From positions 1 through 64,000 of the forward strand of contig JAAYNI010000013.1 of NCBI GenBank assembly GCA_012520995.1: a stretch of DNA of 64,000 bases, read 5' to 3'. Shown in pieces: positions 25,664 through 34,273 of this stretch; the stretch's first letter is position 1; every line of letters begins with the position of its first letter. A program made the position numbers and the translations under genes. Under the pieces are notes generated by a model. That model saw nothing but the letters and a program-made list of their open reading frames with translations. It was not told the DNA's origin and did no database searches. The DNA is from Candidatus Rifleibacteriota bacterium (lineage in GTDB: Bacteria; Muiribacteriota; Ozemobacteria; Ozemobacterales; Ozemobacteraceae).

Positions 25664-25840
25664 GATTTTAAGCGGAGCTTAAAATCAGGGGTTAGGGTGT
25701 AGGGAGTAGAGAAAAACTAAACAATAACCTATATTTATTAACATCTAATAGCGGTTATCAGTTTCAGCGATTGAGTCTAAACATTTTTACTACCCCCTCC
25801 GCCCTACTCCCTGTGCTTTTTAACCGCAGGTTAAAAAGCA
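25664..25840. repeat. Hairpin/G-run element E3 (177 bp, hairpins at both ends)
   Basis: This is the most complete copy. A left hairpin GATTTTAAGC-GGA-GCTTAAAATC (25664-25686) is followed by G-runs (GGGGTTAGGGTGTAGGGAG). The core (TTATTAACATCTAATAGCGG, then GATTGAGTCTAAAC) and C-runs (CCCCCTCCGCCCTACTCCC) come next. A right 12-bp hairpin TGCTTTTTAACC-GCA-GGTTAAAAAGCA (25814-25840) ends one base before the RND stop codon. It looks like a small non-autonomous repeat with inverted ends and has no coding capacity. Confidence 0.72.
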
Positions 25841-28800
25841 TTACATGCGTTGTTCTTCAGGCACGAGCCATTTTTGGAAGAGACTGTATAGTGTGGGCAT
25901 GAGAAGAAGCGTCATGAGAGTTGAGACAATCAGACCGCCGACGACTGACCAGCCGATGGGCTGCCAGACTTCTGCTCCGTCACCAGTTGAAATAGCCATA
26001 GGGAGCATGCCTACCACGGTTGTGATTGTGGTTGCAAGAATAGGTCTGAATCTGTTTCTGGCACCTGCCAAGAGGGCATTTTTACTGTTGTAACCTCTTT
26101 CTATCAACATGTTTACATAGCTGATAAGAACAATCCCGTTGTTGACGACTATACCGACCAGTATGATCAGACCTATGAAGGTAAGAACCGATAGAGTTTG
26201 TCCGGAAAGATATATCGCCAGTATGGAGCCGCTGAAGCCGAAAGGCAGCGAAAGGGCTATGATAAAGGGAGCCAGAAATGATTCAAACTGGGAGGCCATG
26301 ACCATGTAAACCAGCAAAATGCCGATTATTGTAGCTTGGGCAAGAAGGATAAAAGCGTCGACTCTTTCCTTTTCGTCGCCACCGAATTCCCAAGTGAATC
26401 CCGAGGGAGCAGGTATTTCATTTATGATTGTTTCAGCTTCTTTAACAGCCTGTCCAGGAGTGATGCCGTAGACCGAAGCTGTAACCTGCATATATCTGGT
26501 TTGCTCGCTGCGATTGATTTTAGTTGGACCTTTGGCTTCGGATATAGTTGCGAGGTTGCTCAATGGCATTTGCTCGCCTGTGGGAGTCTGGATGTAGATA
26601 GAACCTAACCCCTTAATGCTTTGGCGGTCTTCAGGTCTGAGTTTTACGAGAATATCGTATTCATCGCCGCCTTCACGGTATTTTACAGTGGAGTCGCCGC
26701 TGTAGTAAAGCTCGACCAAGGATGCTATTGAGGAGACGTTTATGCCAAGGCTTGAAGCTTTTTCTCTGTCGACTCTGACAACTATTTCGGGTCTTGCGAG
26801 TTTTTGTGAGATTTCAAGGTCATGGAAGTGAGGATTATTCTTAAGGCGAGAGACTATTTCTTCACTGTATTCTACGCCTTTTTCCAAATCGTGCCCGTAG
26901 ATATTAAGAGTGAAGTTGGCAGAGCCGCCCATGCTCATTCCACCGCTGCTTGCTGAGAATCTGGCTTCCATTCCGGGAATTGCTTCTATCTCAGGTCTGA
27001 CTCTGGCAATTATGTCTTTGATTGAGTGAAAACGTTTATCAGCGGAATATTGCGCTCTGGTATCTTTTGAATGGAGTTTGACATTTATTGTGCCCGTATT
27101 TGATGCTTTGCTTTGGTTAAAGAGCATAGACGTAGCGTTTTCTGTGTCGCTTCCGTAAGAGAGCATTATCTGTTGAGCTTCAGGCACAAGTTTTTCAACG
27201 ATTTTGGCGGCATGTGTGCAGATTTTTCCAGTTTCTTCATATCTGGTGCCTGTCGGCAATTCAATATTTATGCTGAATCTGCCTTGATCCTGTTCGGGCA
27301 TGAACTCGGTGCCTACCACTTTAAAGAGGAAGAGTGATAGAAAGCCTAGACCAAAGATAATTGCGACCGTTATCCCCCTGTTTTTAAGCGTTAAGTCGAG
27401 GAATGAGACGTAAGCATCTTCCAGTTTGCTGAGCCAGCTGTGCTTTTCTTTTTCTTGAAGTTCCCTGACTTCGTCTGGAGTGTTTCCTTTTAGGAACTTA
27501 GCAGAAAGCGTAGGCACAAGCAGAAGTGCGGAAATTATGGATGCTAAAAGAGCCATGGAAACTATAATTGCAAGTTGTCCGAATATTATTTTTGTAAGGC
27601 CTGTTGCGAAAAGAATAGGAATAAAAACCGCAACTGTTGTAAGCGAGGATGCCATAACTGAGGCATTCATTTCGCCTGCACCCCAAACTGACGCTTCTCT
27701 TGGTTTTACGCCCCTGTCTGTATACCGTTTAATATTATCAATAACAACAATGGAGTTGTCGACCACCATTCCTATTGCAATGACAAGAGATGAAAGTGAA
27801 ATTTGGTTTATGGTGTAATTATTGAGATACATTAAAAGGAAGGTGATAATCAGAGATGTAGGTATTGATGTCGCGATTATCAAGCTTGCTTTGAAGTCTT
27901 TGATAAAGATCAAAATAACGAGAAGAACAGTTATGCCGCCCAGTATTAGAGATTCTTTCAGGTTATCAATTGAGTTCTGGATGTATATAGAGGAGTCCAT
28001 GAATTCATTGACTGAAACGTCTTTGGGCAAATCCTTTATAATGCCAGGCATTGCTTTTTTTACCGCATTCGCGACTGCGACTGTGTTTCCGCCGCTTTGC
28101 TTTTGAACTATAAGAGCATAGATCTTTTTGCCGTTGATAAAGGATTCTTCACTTCTTTCGCCTGGTCCGTCAACGATTTGAGCTACGTCTTTTACACGGA
28201 TTATACCGTTAGAGGTGCTTCTCAAAACGACTTCGCCTATTTGATCCACAGAAGTGAAGAGTTCGGGAACTCTGAGGAGGTAGTCGATGGAATCGCTTTT
28301 GATGTTTCCGCCTGGGTTCATAAGGTTTTGAGCTCTGAGAGCTGCTACTATTTCATGACCGGTTATGCCTGTTGCGGCCATACGTTCTTTATCGAGATAT
28401 ACACTTATTTTTCTAGTGTCTCCGCCCATAGCAAGAACTGATGCAACTCCGTCTACGCGTTTGAGTTTTTCGGTTATTCCTTCTTCTATGATTTTTTCAA
28501 GATTTTTCCAGCTGTCGGTAGCTGAAACGCCGTAGATGAGAACTGGAAAAGCAGAAGGGTCGATTTTGAAGAGAAGAGGGGTTTCGGCAGCATCCGGGAG
28601 CATTCTTTTTACAATTTCAAGTTTGTCTCTGATGTCATTTGAGGCTTCGTTCATATCTGTGCCCCAATTAAACTTTACTGTGACGATTGAAACACCTTCT
28701 GCAGATATAGATGTAACCTCGTCGACGTTTTCGACAGATGAGACCATGGATTCTACCGCTTCAGTTATTCTGCTTTCAACTTCCTGAGGTCCTGCCCCTC

Positions 28801-28948
28801 TATATGAAGTTATAACGCTTAGAACTGGTATGTCCATATCCGGCATAAGGTCTATGCCTATTCTTGTGTAGGCAAATCCGCCCAGTACGATAATGGCCAA
28901 AAAGATCATCAAGGTTGTTACAGGATTTTTAACTCCAAATTTAGGCAT
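25841..28948 (-). CDS. RND multidrug efflux pump, HAE-1/AcrB type
   Basis: A 1035-residue inner-membrane proton antiporter with the usual AcrB plan: 12 membrane helices and two large periplasmic loops. The first helix begins NPVTTLMIFLAIIVLGGFAYTRIGIDLMPDMDIPV. The proton-relay region AIGMVVDNSIVVIDNI (helix 4) keeps the Asp residues, and the second half repeats GIVVNNGIVLISY. Length is normal. The start is three bases after the fusion-protein stop, with GGAG upstream. The gene lies in the tetR-outer-membrane-channel-fusion-RND operon, so it should form a tripartite pump. Its substrates are unknown. Confidence 0.95.
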   Translation of the reverse strand: MPKFGVKNPVTTLMIFLAIIVLGGFAYTRIGIDLMPDMDIPVLSVITSYRGAGPQEVESRITEAVESMVSSVENVDEVTSISAEGVSIVTVKFNWGTDMNEASNDIRDKLEIVKRMLPDAAETPLLFKIDPSAFPVLIYGVSATDSWKNLEKIIEEGITEKLKRVDGVASVLAMGGDTRKISVYLDKERMAATGITGHEIVAALRAQNLMNPGGNIKSDSIDYLLRVPELFTSVDQIGEVVLRSTSNGIIRVKDVAQIVDGPGERSEESFINGKKIYALIVQKQSGGNTVAVANAVKKAMPGIIKDLPKDVSVNEFMDSSIYIQNSIDNLKESLILGGITVLLVILIFIKDFKASLIIATSIPTSLIITFLLMYLNNYTINQISLSSLVIAIGMVVDNSIVVIDNIKRYTDRGVKPREASVWGAGEMNASVMASSLTTVAVFIPILFATGLTKIIFGQLAIIVSMALLASIISALLLVPTLSAKFLKGNTPDEVRELQEKEKHSWLSKLEDAYVSFLDLTLKNRGITVAIIFGLGFLSLFLFKVVGTEFMPEQDQGRFSINIELPTGTRYEETGKICTHAAKIVEKLVPEAQQIMLSYGSDTENATSMLFNQSKASNTGTINVKLHSKDTRAQYSADKRFHSIKDIIARVRPEIEAIPGMEARFSASSGGMSMGGSANFTLNIYGHDLEKGVEYSEEIVSRLKNNPHFHDLEISQKLARPEIVVRVDREKASSLGINVSSIASLVELYYSGDSTVKYREGGDEYDILVKLRPEDRQSIKGLGSIYIQTPTGEQMPLSNLATISEAKGPTKINRSEQTRYMQVTASVYGITPGQAVKEAETIINEIPAPSGFTWEFGGDEKERVDAFILLAQATIIGILLVYMVMASQFESFLAPFIIALSLPFGFSGSILAIYLSGQTLSVLTFIGLIILVGIVVNNGIVLISYVNMLIERGYNSKNALLAGARNRFRPILATTITTVVGMLPMAISTGDGAEVWQPIGWSVVGGLIVSTLMTLLLMPTLYSLFQKWLVPEEQRM

Positions 28949-28950
28949 GT

Positions 28951-30285
28951 TTATTCTCCAGTTGCTGTAGAGATTACGGACATGCCGTCTTGCAAGAATT
29001 CCAGGCCTCTGTAAACTATTGTTTCATCTCCGTTAATACCCGAAATTATTTCAACTGTTGTGCCTTCGGTAATACCAGTTGTAACTGAACGTCTTTCCAA
29101 TCGGTTATCAGGCTTTACAACGAAAACAAAGTTGCCGTCTTGAGAATCGCCTATTGAATCTCTGGAGAGGGTTATGGCGTTATCTTGGCTTGTAAGCGTG
29201 AGATATACATTTGCGAACATGCCAGCCTTGATTGCGTAATCATGGTTATCCACGTGAATTTCTACTTTTCCGGTTCTTGTTTGTCTGTCGATAGTCGGAT
29301 ATATTTTGGCTATTTCGCCTTCAAAGGTGCCTTTTTCTCCCAGAACATCTATTTTGATAAGAGCTTTTGTTTGCTCGCTGATTTTCGGCATATCTTTTTC
29401 TGCCAAGCTGCAAACGACTTTTACAGGGTTTGTTTGTTCAACTCTGAAAATTGGGACTCCAGGCGAAGCCATGGCTCCAGGATCAGCATGTCTGGCTGTA
29501 ATTATGCCGTCAAAGGGAGCTTCGACTTGAGTAGCTTCATATTGAACTAAAAGTATGTTTGCATTGGCTTTGGCTGTTTCAAGCTCAGCTTTTCTCATTT
29601 CTAATGCCATTTCAGCAGTGGTTATCATATCTCTGGCTTTGGCGACACCTGTTTTGGATCTGGCAAGATCGGCTTGAGCTGCATCATATTGAGATATGAT
29701 GTTGTCCAGGTCTTGTCTTGCTAATGCGCCTTCGTTGAAGAGCTTTTCTAATCGGTCTTTCGTGAGTTTTAGATTGTTTAAGCGTGATTCGGAAGCTTTT
29801 TCGGATGCTATGTCGGCAGCCAGAGCAGTTTTTGAGCTAGCAATAGTTACTTCCTGCATGCGTATGGAGGCTTTGGCTACTTCAAGACCTGCTAGAGCCT
29901 GTTTGTATTGAGCTTGCTGTATTTCATCTTTAATTTGTGCCAGTTTGGCTTTTTTGTTTACTGTGTCGCCTACGTCAACATATATTTCTTTAATGATTCC
30001 AGAAGTTTCAGGTGCAAGATCTACCGCCAGATTAGGTTTAATTTCAGCAAAGGTTACCAAATTGCTTTGAATATTGCGTCTGACAGGTTTGGTGACTACA
30101 ACCGGCACAGCTCGTTCTTGTCTGACAACAGTTCTTGAGGAAGAGCGGGAGGCTGCAGAAGAGGCTATCTTCTCATCTTTCATGGGGTTTGCCTTTATAG
30201 AGGTCACCACGAAGAATATCAACAAGGAAAATACAGCTATTGCGGTTACTTTGAGCAGAAGTCGAGAATCTTTAGGTTTAGGCAT
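28951..30285 (-). CDS. RND efflux membrane-fusion (periplasmic adaptor) protein
   Basis: A 444-residue HlyD/AcrA-like adaptor. One N-terminal membrane helix (LLLKVTAIAVFSLLIFFVVTS) is followed by a lipoyl half (LAPETSGIIKEIYVDVGDTVNKKAKLAQI), a long coiled-coil hairpin of about 130 residues, the second lipoyl half (VEAPFDGIITARHADPGAMASPG) and beta-barrel parts. It bridges the RND pump at 25841-28948 and the TolC-like channel. Gene spacing of a few bases to the pump and 15 to the channel supports one transcript. Confidence 0.93.
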   Translation of the reverse strand: MPKPKDSRLLLKVTAIAVFSLLIFFVVTSIKANPMKDEKIASSAASRSSSRTVVRQERAVPVVVTKPVRRNIQSNLVTFAEIKPNLAVDLAPETSGIIKEIYVDVGDTVNKKAKLAQIKDEIQQAQYKQALAGLEVAKASIRMQEVTIASSKTALAADIASEKASESRLNNLKLTKDRLEKLFNEGALARQDLDNIISQYDAAQADLARSKTGVAKARDMITTAEMALEMRKAELETAKANANILLVQYEATQVEAPFDGIITARHADPGAMASPGVPIFRVEQTNPVKVVCSLAEKDMPKISEQTKALIKIDVLGEKGTFEGEIAKIYPTIDRQTRTGKVEIHVDNHDYAIKAGMFANVYLTLTSQDNAITLSRDSIGDSQDGNFVFVVKPDNRLERRSVTTGITEGTTVEIISGINGDETIVYRGLEFLQDGMSVISTATGE

Positions 30286-30300
30286 GTTCTTGCTCCTTTG

Positions 30301-31845
30301 TTATTTGGATCTTGGCTGCAGGTTTAATTCTTGTCCTAGCACTCCAGCGGAGAGAAGGTAAGAAAGTCTGGCTTGATGGTGGCCGAAGATAGCGGCCAAA
30401 AGTCTGAGTTTGCTATTGGAAAAGGCGTTTTCAGCATCAAACAGGTCGACTTGAGTGAAAAGGCCGTTTTCGTATCTTACGTTTGCAAGCCTGAGAGTTT
30501 CTTCGGCTTGTTTTACGTCTTCTGTTTGAGCCAGAACCATTTCTCTGGCGGTGTTAAGAGAGAGGAATGATTTGTGAATGTCAGTTTCCGCCTTTTCAAG
30601 AGTTTCAAGATATTCTTGTTTGGCAGTTTCTTTCTCGGCCAAAGCAGCTTTGATCTTGCCGCTGGTTGAGCCTCCGTCATAGAAATCCCAACCGAGGGCT
30701 ATGCCTGCCTTCCAAGAGGTGTCTCCTGAAGTGCTGCCTTTCATAGGAGTAGGTTTGTCGTATCCGTAGTTTCCGAACAGAGAAACGTTGGGGGTATTGT
30801 TTGCTTTTGCTGCTCTATAAGAGTGTTCGGCAATATCATATGAGGCTTTTTTGATTTTGAGATCAGCTCTCAGATTTTTAGCTGATTCGATTGCTCTTTT
30901 GGGATTGGCATCTATTTTTTCGATTTGCAGCTTTTCAGAAGTTGAAATCTTGGTATCAGGAGAGAGAGCTAGAAGATTTAACAGATCCAGTTCGGCAAGC
31001 TTGGTGCTGTTTTGGCTTTTCATCCAAGCTGTTTTACACTGATTGACTCTGACTTCGGCACGCAGAACTTCATATTGTGATGCTTGCTGAGCTTTGAGTT
31101 TTTTATTTACCAATTCAAGGTGAGCTTTGCTCAGTTCCAGATCAAAAAGAGAAACTTTTTCTACTTCAGCCGCATAGAGCCAAGAGTAGTAAGTCATGCT
31201 GACTTGCAGAATAACATTCTGCTTTGTGTAGTAATCAGCTGTATCGGCTATTTTTTTGCCGAGTTTTGCGCTTTTTACAGCTATTTTGTCTTTTTCGCCA
31301 AGATAAATGGGCAGGTTAAGGTTAAGAGCGGCGGAAGAGTTTACGTCTTCGCCTGGCACAATGTCTTCGTTGAGCTTGGTCAAAGTTCCGGAAATTGAAA
31401 GTTTGGGGGCTGATATTGATTGAGCCTGCTCAAGAGAGCCATCGGCTTTTTTTATGTTCTGTCTGGCTTTAATTATTTGCCTGTTATTTGTCAGAGCCAG
31501 ATTAATAGCTTGTTCAAGAGTGAAGTTTTTAAAGTTTGCTTCAGGTGTCAGCGAAGAGGGAGTGGGCTGCGGTTGTGTGGCGATTGTTTCTTCTGCTGCG
31601 CTTATTTCAGAAGCTGCTATAAGCTCTGCTTGTTCTGCAGCTTTTGGTTTCGTGAGCATTTTATATTCATCATCTTCAAGCTGTTGAACTCCCCTGGAGC
31701 GGAGCAGTTGCCTTGTTTTTGCAAGTTTTTCTGCGGCTTTTTCCAGATCAGTCTTTTCAGAAGCCATCAAAAAGTTTTGAAAACCTGAAAGCGTAAGAAA
31801 TATTGCTGCGATTAGTAATGCGATTTTGTGGTTTGATAATTTCAT
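30301..31845 (-). CDS. TolC-type outer-membrane efflux channel
   Basis: A 514-residue outer-membrane factor. A signal peptide (about residues 8-28) is followed by a 60-residue charged linker and two OEP repeats. The first is marked by FTLEQAINLALTNNRQIIKARQNIKKADGSLEQAQS. The second ends in AREMVLAQTEDVKQAEETLRLANVRYENGLFTQVDLFDAENAFSNSKL, the classical TolC pattern. It is the exit duct of the tripartite pump. It lies directly after the broken tetR gene, 27 bases away. Confidence 0.93.
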   Translation of the reverse strand: MKLSNHKIALLIAAIFLTLSGFQNFLMASEKTDLEKAAEKLAKTRQLLRSRGVQQLEDDEYKMLTKPKAAEQAELIAASEISAAEETIATQPQPTPSSLTPEANFKNFTLEQAINLALTNNRQIIKARQNIKKADGSLEQAQSISAPKLSISGTLTKLNEDIVPGEDVNSSAALNLNLPIYLGEKDKIAVKSAKLGKKIADTADYYTKQNVILQVSMTYYSWLYAAEVEKVSLFDLELSKAHLELVNKKLKAQQASQYEVLRAEVRVNQCKTAWMKSQNSTKLAELDLLNLLALSPDTKISTSEKLQIEKIDANPKRAIESAKNLRADLKIKKASYDIAEHSYRAAKANNTPNVSLFGNYGYDKPTPMKGSTSGDTSWKAGIALGWDFYDGGSTSGKIKAALAEKETAKQEYLETLEKAETDIHKSFLSLNTAREMVLAQTEDVKQAEETLRLANVRYENGLFTQVDLFDAENAFSNSKLRLLAAIFGHHQARLSYLLSAGVLGQELNLQPRSK

Positions 31846-31872
31846 TGTTGTTTTCTCCTCCCTCTTAGATAA

Positions 31873-32468
31873 TCAGGGGGTAAAAAGTCTCTTGACTACA
31901 AGGAATATAGCTTCATTGGACATGGTTTTTTCGCCGATTGCTGCGAGTCTGAAATTGGTGCCTATTATGTCTATAATTATTGCTCCCATCTGTGCGGAGG
32001 TTATTTTCTTGTTTTTTACAGGGCAGAATTTTGAACCGGTCTCGCAAAAATTGCCCATTATTGTGATTAGATCTTTTAAATTCTGCAAAGACTTTCCTTT
32101 ATAAGTTTTGTTTGGTTTCACATTATCGTCTAAATAAGCGATTTGTTCGGTGAATTTGACGATTCGTTCTATGTATGGCAAAAAGGCAGATATCAGATCC
32201 TGAAGTATATTCAGAAAATCCTCTTTGGAGTTCATAACACCTTTGGAGATTACTTCTTCGACAGCTGTAATGCCTTCTGTAAATGAGTCAGCCATAAGGG
32301 TGAAAAGTATATCTTCCTTGCGGTCGAAGTAAGTGTAGATATTGCCCTTGCCGACTTTGGCTTTTTTAGCTATTTCGGACAGAGTTACCTGCTCATAACT
32401 TTTTTCAAGGAAAAGCTCACTGGATGCGTCTAGTATAGCTTTTTTTTTTCTTCTTTTTTAACTTGCAT
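31873..32468 (-). pseudogene. TetR-family repressor, frameshifted in an A10 tract
   Basis: From the ATG at 32468 (GGAG upstream) the reading is MQVKKEEKKKLY then stop, because the coding A-tract at 32449-32440 has ten A. Adding one base, or removing two, restores AILDASSELFLEKSYEQVTL, SEIAKKAKVGKGNIYTYFDRKEDI and the C-terminal 140 residues. That is a complete TetR with a normal helix-turn-helix. The rest of the gene is intact. The break may be an assembly or sequencing error, phase variation or transcriptional slippage. An operator-like palindrome overlaps the transcription start just upstream, so the product, if made, should repress this efflux operon. Confidence 0.8.
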
Positions 32469-32488
32469 TTAATTACTCCACTTTTAAA

Positions 32489-32502
32489 ACCGAACGGTCG
32501 GT
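32489..32502 (-). promoter_or_regulatory. TetR/AcrR-type operator
   Basis: ACCGAACGGTCGGT is an imperfect palindrome (12 of 14 positions symmetric) of the kind bound by many TetR regulators. It lies seven bases after the -10 box and 21 bases before the tetR ATG, where binding would block transcription of tetR and the efflux genes. Confidence 0.8.
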
Positions 32503-32508
32503 ATTGGA

Positions 32509-32537
32509 ATTATACGGCTATAAAAGCTTGATGTCAA
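32509..32537 (-). promoter_or_regulatory. Consensus promoter of the tetR-efflux operon
   Basis: On the minus strand TTGACA (32537-32532), 17 bases and TATAAT (32514-32509) match the sigma-70 consensus in both boxes and spacing. With the repressor gene frameshifted, this promoter would be expected to run at full strength. Confidence 0.88.
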
Positions 32538-32544
32538 TAGAATA

Positions 32545-32573
32545 TTGAAAATTGAATAGCAGGGTGTTACTAT
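32545..32573 (+). promoter_or_regulatory. Probable promoter of the SPFH gene cluster
   Basis: TTGAAA (32545-32550), 17 bases and TACTAT (32568-32573) place the expected start at about the ATG (32580). The mRNA may therefore be leaderless. The region partly faces the tetR promoter, so the two transcription units are divergent and only a few bases apart. Confidence 0.5.
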
Positions 32574-32579
32574 GCTGTT

Positions 32580-34265
32580 ATGCATTCGCTATTAAAAGTC
32601 AACGTTATATTTGTTCTGCTGCTTGCCGGATCTTTTTTTCTTGGTACCGACAAATTTTTAGCTTTGGCAGTTTTTCTTTCCGCAGTCACATTGATAATGC
32701 TTTTCAATAGATTTTCCAAATCGGGAAAAGAGCTAAGCATAAAGAAGGCAAATAGTCTCTTTGCTTTTTCTTTGTTATTTTTAGCTTTCCTTCTTTGGAA
32801 GGTTCTAAGCTATATTTATTCAAACAATTTTATAGTTCACGACCCTTTAAATATGCGTATAGCCAGCGCTTCGGCAGGCTTAGTTTTTGTGTTTTATGGG
32901 CTTTATGCGGTTAGGGTTTTGTCTGCCTTCTCAGATGAATCGAAAGAACGCGGTGATAACTCTGCGGTTTTAGAGGCGAATGAGCTTTCAATTGTGTACA
33001 GGTTTTTAATTTATCTGTCTTCTTGGCAGCTTTTTTTTGGATTAGTCTTCATATGGATGTATTACAAAGATGCCGAGAACAGCGGATTGATGGATGCCAT
33101 TTATGATTGGTCTATATTTTTGCCTCTTGCTTATCTCTTGCTTATTTTGTCGGAGTTGTTTTCCGAACTTTTCCGAAAATGGCAAGATTATCGTAAGACT
33201 GGCGAGATTATCTCTTTCCGTGCTTCGTTTTTTATATCTGCAATTGCCCGCGATACAACTCCCGTGAAGAGTTTGGTTTCGGCATTTGAAGGAATTTCTG
33301 GCTTAAACCTGGCGAATTCCTCACTTATAAAATATTTGTTTAAAATAACAGAACCTTCTGTTTTAACAGCCTTGCTGGCTTTGGCGCTTTTGTCTTCCGT
33401 AGTGATAGTGCCTCCGGAACAAGAAGTTATAGTGAGAACTTTGGGTAAAATTTCAAGCGGAGCTTCCATAAAACCGGGGTTGTCTTTCAAATTACCCTGG
33501 CCTCTTGCCAAAGCTGAGTTCTATGAGCCTTTGAAAATGAAGGTTATGAATATAGGTTTTACTCCTGATCCTGATGCTAAGCATATTCTTTGGTCTAAAG
33601 CCCACGCGGCGCAGACCTTTAATTTGCTGACCGGAAACGGTGTGGAGCTTCTTTCAGTAGATTGCCAGGTTCTTTATCGCATAGGCGATTTGTATAAATA
33701 CGTGACTAGTTACGGCAATCCAGAGGCTATGTTAGAAGCTTCGATGTACCGTTTGATGACTGAAATTGTTTCTGCTTCCAGCTTTGACAGAATTGTCTCG
33801 GAAGACAGAGCCGAGTTCTCGCAATATCTGAAAGATGCCGCTCAACGTATTTCAGATGAGTCGGGCTTGGGCTTTGATATAGCGGAGGTTCTTATACTGA
33901 CTATACATCCGCCGCTTGAAATATCTGACGCATATGAAGATGTAATAAGTTCTCAGATTGATAAAGAAACCTATATTATGACCGCAGAGACAGAAAATAC
34001 CCATAAAATGCGCATGAATGAAGCTTTTGCTCAGAACACTCTGGATGTTGCTCAGGCTTATGCGTATGAGGGCGTTTCGGGAGCTTATGGTGAAGCGGCT
34101 GCTTTCAGAAGCAGATATGAAGGCTTCAATCATAATCCGGAATTGGAAAAATTCCGTTTGCGCACAGATCTTTTACAAAAATTGCTTGCAAACAAGACTC
34201 TCTATATTCTTGACGGCTCATTGACGGACGGCAAGAACAGATTCATATTAGATTGGAATAAATAA
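32580..34265 (+). CDS. SPFH/Band 7 protein with multi-helix N-terminus (HflK-like)
   Basis: A 561-residue protein with five or six N-terminal membrane helices (residues about 1-210) and a further one near 265. A Band 7 domain follows, starting VPPEQEVIVRTLGKISSGASIKPGLSFKLPWPLAKAEFYEP. The C-terminal helical part (residues about 430-540) is rich in Ala, Glu and Gln. It resembles HflK-type protease modulators but the extra membrane region is unusual. It is first of three adjacent SPFH genes, nine bases from the next, so they probably form one heteromeric membrane assembly. A role in membrane-protein quality control is inferred from the family. Confidence 0.82.
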   Translation: MHSLLKVNVIFVLLLAGSFFLGTDKFLALAVFLSAVTLIMLFNRFSKSGKELSIKKANSLFAFSLLFLAFLLWKVLSYIYSNNFIVHDPLNMRIASASAGLVFVFYGLYAVRVLSAFSDESKERGDNSAVLEANELSIVYRFLIYLSSWQLFFGLVFIWMYYKDAENSGLMDAIYDWSIFLPLAYLLLILSELFSELFRKWQDYRKTGEIISFRASFFISAIARDTTPVKSLVSAFEGISGLNLANSSLIKYLFKITEPSVLTALLALALLSSVVIVPPEQEVIVRTLGKISSGASIKPGLSFKLPWPLAKAEFYEPLKMKVMNIGFTPDPDAKHILWSKAHAAQTFNLLTGNGVELLSVDCQVLYRIGDLYKYVTSYGNPEAMLEASMYRLMTEIVSASSFDRIVSEDRAEFSQYLKDAAQRISDESGLGFDIAEVLILTIHPPLEISDAYEDVISSQIDKETYIMTAETENTHKMRMNEAFAQNTLDVAQAYAYEGVSGAYGEAAAFRSRYEGFNHNPELEKFRLRTDLLQKLLANKTLYILDGSLTDGKNRFILDWNK

Positions 34266-34273
34266 AGGCGGAT

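Noticed and set aside
23231-25840. Repeat-rich region as a CRISPR locus or integron
   Set aside because: Repeats are of different kinds and irregular spacing, with no cas or integrase genes nearby.
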